Source of the DNA: JBBIRM01 sp037441765
GTDB lineage: Bacteria > Desulfobacterota > BSN033 > UBA1163
Length of the DNA stretch: 8,763 nucleotides
NCBI GenBank assembly: GCA_037441765.1
Contig: JBBIRM010000120.1
Location: 1 to 8,763 of the forward strand
Direction of reading: 5' to 3'
Below the pieces are notes generated by a model. It worked only from the letters and a program-made list of their open reading frames with translations. It did no database searches and was not told where the DNA came from. A program made the position numbers and the translations under genes. This document shows, in pieces, positions 6,857-8,763 of the stretch. How positions within the stretch are numbered: position 1 is the stretch's first letter; every line of letters begins with the position of its first letter.

Positions 6857-7300
6857 ATGACAACTTTCTCCTTCTGGCAAAGATGGTTACTCATAGTCGG
6901 GTTGATAATCACCGTTTTTGGAATTGCAATGGCACTTCTCAGCGGGACACCGCTCTTTGACTTGTTCAATCTCCAGATTGACCCTGCTTTCTGGGGTATG
7001 AACGCAGTCGACAATCCTGTCAAGCAATTCCAGCAATGGATTTATGGAGTCTGGGGTGCAACTATCGCGGGTTGGGGGATCTTCGCAACTTACATCGCGC
7101 GCTATCCATTTAAGAAGAAGGAGAAATGGGCATGGAATTGTATCGTTTTAGGGTTGGTCGTTTGGTTTATTCTCGACACTTCGCTTTCCTTCTTCTACAA
7201 GGTTTATTTCAATGTGGCGTTTAATACGGCTTTGCTTGCCTTGGTAATATTGCCCCTAATTTTCACGCGTAAAGACTTTAAACACATGAAAAGCAATTGA
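6857..7300 (+). CDS. Four-helix membrane protein of unknown function
   Basis: I do not recognise this 147-residue family. Hydrophobic segments lie near residues 9-29, 60-82, 91-113 and 117-137. The loop between helices 2 and 3 is basic (KKKEK, 86-90), as is the tail (TRKDFKHMK), which predicts both termini on the cytoplasmic side. The loop between helices 1 and 2 (about 30-59) has acidic and aromatic residues and an NPVKQFQQW segment just before helix 2. There is no signal peptide, no cysteine pair and no obvious catalytic motif. The ATG follows AGGTGAT at 6844-6850, a good match to the 16S anti-Shine-Dalgarno end. About 210 bases of AT-rich DNA separate it from the flavoprotein gene, so it is probably transcribed alone. 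It converges on the winged-helix regulator gene. Confidence 0.75.
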   Translation: MTTFSFWQRWLLIVGLIITVFGIAMALLSGTPLFDLFNLQIDPAFWGMNAVDNPVKQFQQWIYGVWGATIAGWGIFATYIARYPFKKKEKWAWNCIVLGLVVWFILDTSLSFFYKVYFNVAFNTALLALVILPLIFTRKDFKHMKSN

Positions 7301-7391
7301 AAAGTGCATCTTTTTCTAATCCAAATAAATGAGTGAGACCACTGGCTTTTAAAACTCTGAATTTTTTGCCGTGGAACTAAAAAACTTTTTT

Positions 7392-7430
7392 GAAAATATT
7401 CTTGACTGAAAATTTCAGTCAAATATTTTC
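7392..7430. promoter_or_regulatory. Palindromic site 1 with extended stem (operator and/or terminator)
   Basis: The core at 7402-7422 is a perfect 21-base palindrome: TTGACTGAAA, a central A, then TTTCAGTCAA. GAAAATAT (7392-7399) and ATATTTTC (7423-7430) extend the pairing to 18 bp with a two-base bulge. It lies between two convergent genes, 11 bases past the regulator stop codon. Transcribed, it would form a strong hairpin, and AAAAAACTTTTTT lies just to its left, so a bidirectional terminator is possible. The same core recurs at 7746, 7869 and 7971, which favours a protein-binding site. Confidence 0.55.
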
Positions 7431-7441
7431 TCTATTCCCTC

Positions 7442-7723
7442 TCAATTCCCAAAAACCTCCCGCAAAGGCTTAAACCAGGATGAACTCATATCTATCTGAT
7501 AATAAACACGCCCACTTGCCTCTCTCCGTCTCAATATCCCCAACCTATAAAGATTCTCAAGTTCCCTTTGAACCGCCTGAAGAGATAAACCAGTCTCATA
7601 CATGATCTCCCGCTGATAAAACGATTTGTTAGGATGACTTAAAAGCAGAGCCAGGATTCTTGGCCTCGATATAGACCCAAAGAGTTTTACCATCCTTTCT
7701 TCCATAAGTTCTCTTCTTTTCAT
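7442..7723 (-). CDS. Small winged-helix transcriptional regulator
   Basis: The 93-residue protein is one winged helix-turn-helix domain. Residues 11-30 (LFGS-x5-RILALLLSHP) form the first helix. SFYQREIMYETGLSLQAVQR (34-53) holds the helix-turn-helix, and residues 54-77 give the LGIL turn and the wing RRREASGRVYYQID. The pattern resembles ArsR/MarR-like domains often found fused to or beside nucleotidyltransferases; no nucleotidyltransferase is encoded here. It should bind DNA as a dimer, which fits the palindromes around it, one of which overlaps its own promoter. Starts at M1 (7723), M7 (7705) and M11 (7693) are possible. M1 has no Shine-Dalgarno sequence and would have a leader of about 8 bases, while M11 is preceded by GAAGAAAGG very closely. 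The effector ligand is unknown. Confidence 0.85.
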   Translation of the reverse strand: MKRRELMEERMVKLFGSISRPRILALLLSHPNKSFYQREIMYETGLSLQAVQRELENLYRLGILRRREASGRVYYQIDMSSSWFKPLREVFGN

Positions 7724-7737
7724 AATAATCGGTAATC

Positions 7738-7766
7738 ATTATATGTTGACTGATATACTCAGTCAA
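7738..7766 (-). promoter_or_regulatory. Regulator promoter overlapped by palindromic site 2
   Basis: On the - strand TTGACT (7766-7761), a 17-base spacer and TATAAT (7743-7738) form a near-consensus sigma70 promoter for the regulator at 7723. The palindrome TTGACTGA-N5-TCAGTCAA covers 7746-7766, so it includes the -35 box and most of the spacer. A protein bound there would block RNA polymerase, which predicts negative autoregulation. The expected start near 7731 leaves a leader of about 8 bases. Confidence 0.65.
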
Positions 7767-7868
7767 TAGGTTATCTTTGAATGATCTTCCGCTGGATATT
7801 ATTGTTTCCTTAAAGAGTACCTTCGGTATAAATCAGGAAAATGTGAGGTATGAATAAGTTATATTCCT

Positions 7869-7891
7869 TCTGACTGAATAATTCAGTCAGA
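7869..7891. promoter_or_regulatory. Palindromic site 3
   Basis: This is a perfect 23-base palindrome: TCTGACTGAAT, a central A, then ATTCAGTCAGA. It shares the TGACTGA/TCAGTCA core with the sites at 7402, 7746 and 7971. No gene follows within 200 bases on either strand. It is probably a binding site for the neighbouring winged-helix regulator. Confidence 0.55.
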
Positions 7892-7970
7892 TTAAAAGGT
7901 TGTAGTTAGAAATTAGAATATTTTCCTATATTTCGCTCATACCTCTAAAATGAGTTTGGAGGGATTAGTA

Positions 7971-7991
7971 TTGACTGAAAATTTCAGTAAA
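7971..7991. promoter_or_regulatory. Palindromic site 4 (one arm mismatch)
   Basis: TTGACTGAAA, a central A and TTTCAGTAAA make the same 21-base palindrome as site 1 with one substitution in the right arm. On the + strand TTGACT could act as a -35 box, but no good -10 box lies at the right distance and no intact gene follows. It lies about 125 bases before the transposase remnant. Confidence 0.5.
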
Positions 7992-8097
7992 TTAAATAGT
8001 CTTAATTTGAATTTTCTTCTTTCAAATCTAATCACTTAATTATTAAATGGATTTAGGAAGTGTAGGTAAACTTTGGCATATATAGAGATTTAATTAA

Positions 8098-8247
8098 GGG
8101 TACAGAGATATTGTGATCTGAGGAATTGAAGAAACGGCCAGATTATTTGGAAAGATACATTACAGTGCTGTCAAAAAGATATCTACAAAATACAAAAAGG
8201 AATTGGCTAAAATGGCAAGAAATGTTGTATCAATTGTCAAGACTTGA
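8098..8247 (+). pseudogene. C-terminal remnant of a REP-associated (RAYT/Y1-type) transposase
   Basis: The frame from 8122 to the TGA at 8245-8247 encodes 41 residues beginning GIEETARLFG and containing KIHYSAVKKIS, then KELAKMA and ending VSIVKT. This matches the C-terminal helix-turn-helix tail of REP-associated tyrosine transposases, in which an ARxFG-hxSAVSK motif precedes a short charged helix. Directly upstream the same frame reads GYRDIVI and then a TGA stop at 8119-8121, where intact members continue through a YL-x-R segment, so a small deletion or nonsense change is likely. A TAA lies in frame at 8095-8097 and there is no start codon. The catalytic HUH/Tyr half is absent. It is a dead fragment left by a past insertion. 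Confidence 0.6.
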
Positions 8248-8249
8248 CA
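8235..8249. repeat. 15-bp palindrome across the transposase stop codon
   Basis: TGTCAAG, a central A, and CTTGACA form a perfect palindrome that contains the TGA stop of the transposase remnant. RAYT transposases act on short hairpin repeats, so this may be a remnant of the element's end, but that is inference. Confidence 0.4.
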
Positions 8250-8397
8250 CCTTTATCTCGATAACGCTTGCTACTAAATTTAACATCTAAAAACTTCTGA
8301 AATTGGCATGACTTAAAGACCTTGCTTATATTTTTTGCGCTAAGACCGTCGTAAAGGCGAGGTTTCACCTGAATTCTCGATCCGCTATAAAATCTTG

Positions 8398-8763
8398 CTA
8401 TTTTTTACCCTCGTAATCGATGGCTTTAAGGAAATATCCATATTCAGGACAGTTTAAGAAGTTAAATTTAAGATTCTTATCAGTAAATTGACCTCGGATT
8501 TCTATCACATAGTCCATTGATACCCTGAAAAGTTGCCCATGATAAACGAAAACATGACCTTTCTTAAGACGTGGCAATTTAATTTCTGAAAAAGTACAAG
8601 TTGCTGTGCTTAGGTTAAAGTCGACTATTTTATCGTCAACATAAATACCTTTAATCTTAGGCCTTCCCGCAAGATTGCCATCTAGCGTGACTTTATTACG
8701 ACTATTTTATTTTTGGCTCAACACAGAATTTTGTGGTAGCTTTTCCATGGAGTAAATTGTGAC
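8398..8763 (-). pseudogene. Degenerate coding region of unknown function, partial at window edge
   Basis: On the - strand the frame ending at the TAG of 8398-8400 is open for 102 codons back to a TAA at 8707-8709, then open again for 18 codons to the window edge. The residues look like real protein: GRPKIKGIYVDD, VDFNLSTAT, KKGHVFVYHGQLFRVS, NCPEYGYFLKAIDYEGKK. No ATG or GTG occurs in the first half; the first TTG (near codon 43) would give only about 59 residues. This suggests a gene broken by an in-frame stop or by a frameshift just upstream, where another frame reads TTKFCVEPKIK before its own stop. The alternating hydrophobic pattern suggests a mostly beta fold. I do not recognise the family. 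Confidence 0.45.

Larger units (their letters stand above)
7767..8097. other. Gene-free stretch carrying two palindromic sites
   Basis: I find no credible coding frame on either strand between the regulator promoter and the transposase remnant. The stretch is AT-rich. Apart from sites 3 and 4, it holds a perfect 9-base inverted repeat, GAGGTATGA at 7845-7853 and TCATACCTC at 7937-7945, that encloses site 3. No convincing promoter or RNA structure was identified. It may once have held the genes controlled from sites 3 and 4. Confidence 0.5.

Noticed and set aside
7845..7945. 9-bp inverted repeat enclosing site 3 as a small mobile element
   Set aside because: The repeat is short, not centred on site 3, has no flanking duplication and no second copy in the window.
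7392..7991. CRISPR array or direct-repeat array
   Set aside because: The repeated units are palindromes at irregular distances (centres 344, 124 and 101 bases apart), not evenly spaced direct repeats with spacers.
8380..8397. CCGCTATAAAATCTTGC resembling the MITE inverted-repeat arm
   Set aside because: Only about ten bases match (TTATAGCGGA on the other strand) and no second arm, GTAA terminus or target duplication was found nearby.

Overview
The window looks like a bacterial chromosome segment, moderately AT-rich, probably from an anaerobe. The anaerobe inference rests on an iron-sulfur flavoprotein with a compact four-cysteine motif and a PurF that keeps the four iron-sulfur cysteines; the phylum cannot be fixed from the sequence (a Desulfobacterota-like organism is a guess). 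Standard sigma70-like promoters and Shine-Dalgarno sites argue for a bacterium rather than an archaeon.

Positions 1-4500 hold a carbamoyl-phosphate/pyrimidine block on the + strand: argF (ornithine carbamoyltransferase), pyrC (class I dihydroorotase), pyrB (aspartate carbamoyltransferase catalytic chain) and pyrE (orotate phosphoribosyltransferase). ArgF and PyrB both consume carbamoyl phosphate. PyrB, PyrC and PyrE cover steps 2, 3 and 5 of UMP synthesis; no carbamoyl-phosphate synthase, pyrD, pyrF or pyrI is present. argF-pyrC-pyrB is bracketed by two copies of a roughly 220-bp non-coding inverted-repeat element (MITE-like) in opposite orientation. The complete copy, between pyrB and pyrE, has GTAA termini and an exact 8-bp flanking duplication.

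Positions 4511-5863 carry purF (first committed step of purine synthesis) on the - strand, convergent with pyrE. Its near-consensus promoter sits so close to the gene that the mRNA should be almost leaderless. pyrE may share that layout. Divergent from purF lies an Isf-type flavoprotein gene (6077-6646), then an unrecognised four-helix membrane protein (6857-7300).

Positions 7392-8763 are an accessory or decaying area. A small winged-helix regulator (7442-7723, - strand) is surrounded by four copies of a 21-23 bp palindrome with half-site TTGACTGA. One copy overlaps the regulator's own TTGACT-N17-TATAAT promoter, suggesting autoregulation; two others lie in gene-free DNA. Further right are the C-terminal remnant of a REP-associated (RAYT/Y1-type) transposase and, on the - strand at the window edge, about 100 open codons without a start codon behind an in-frame stop, probably a decayed gene. 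The best candidates for something undescribed are the palindrome-regulator system, the MITE family, and the leaderless promoter architecture.
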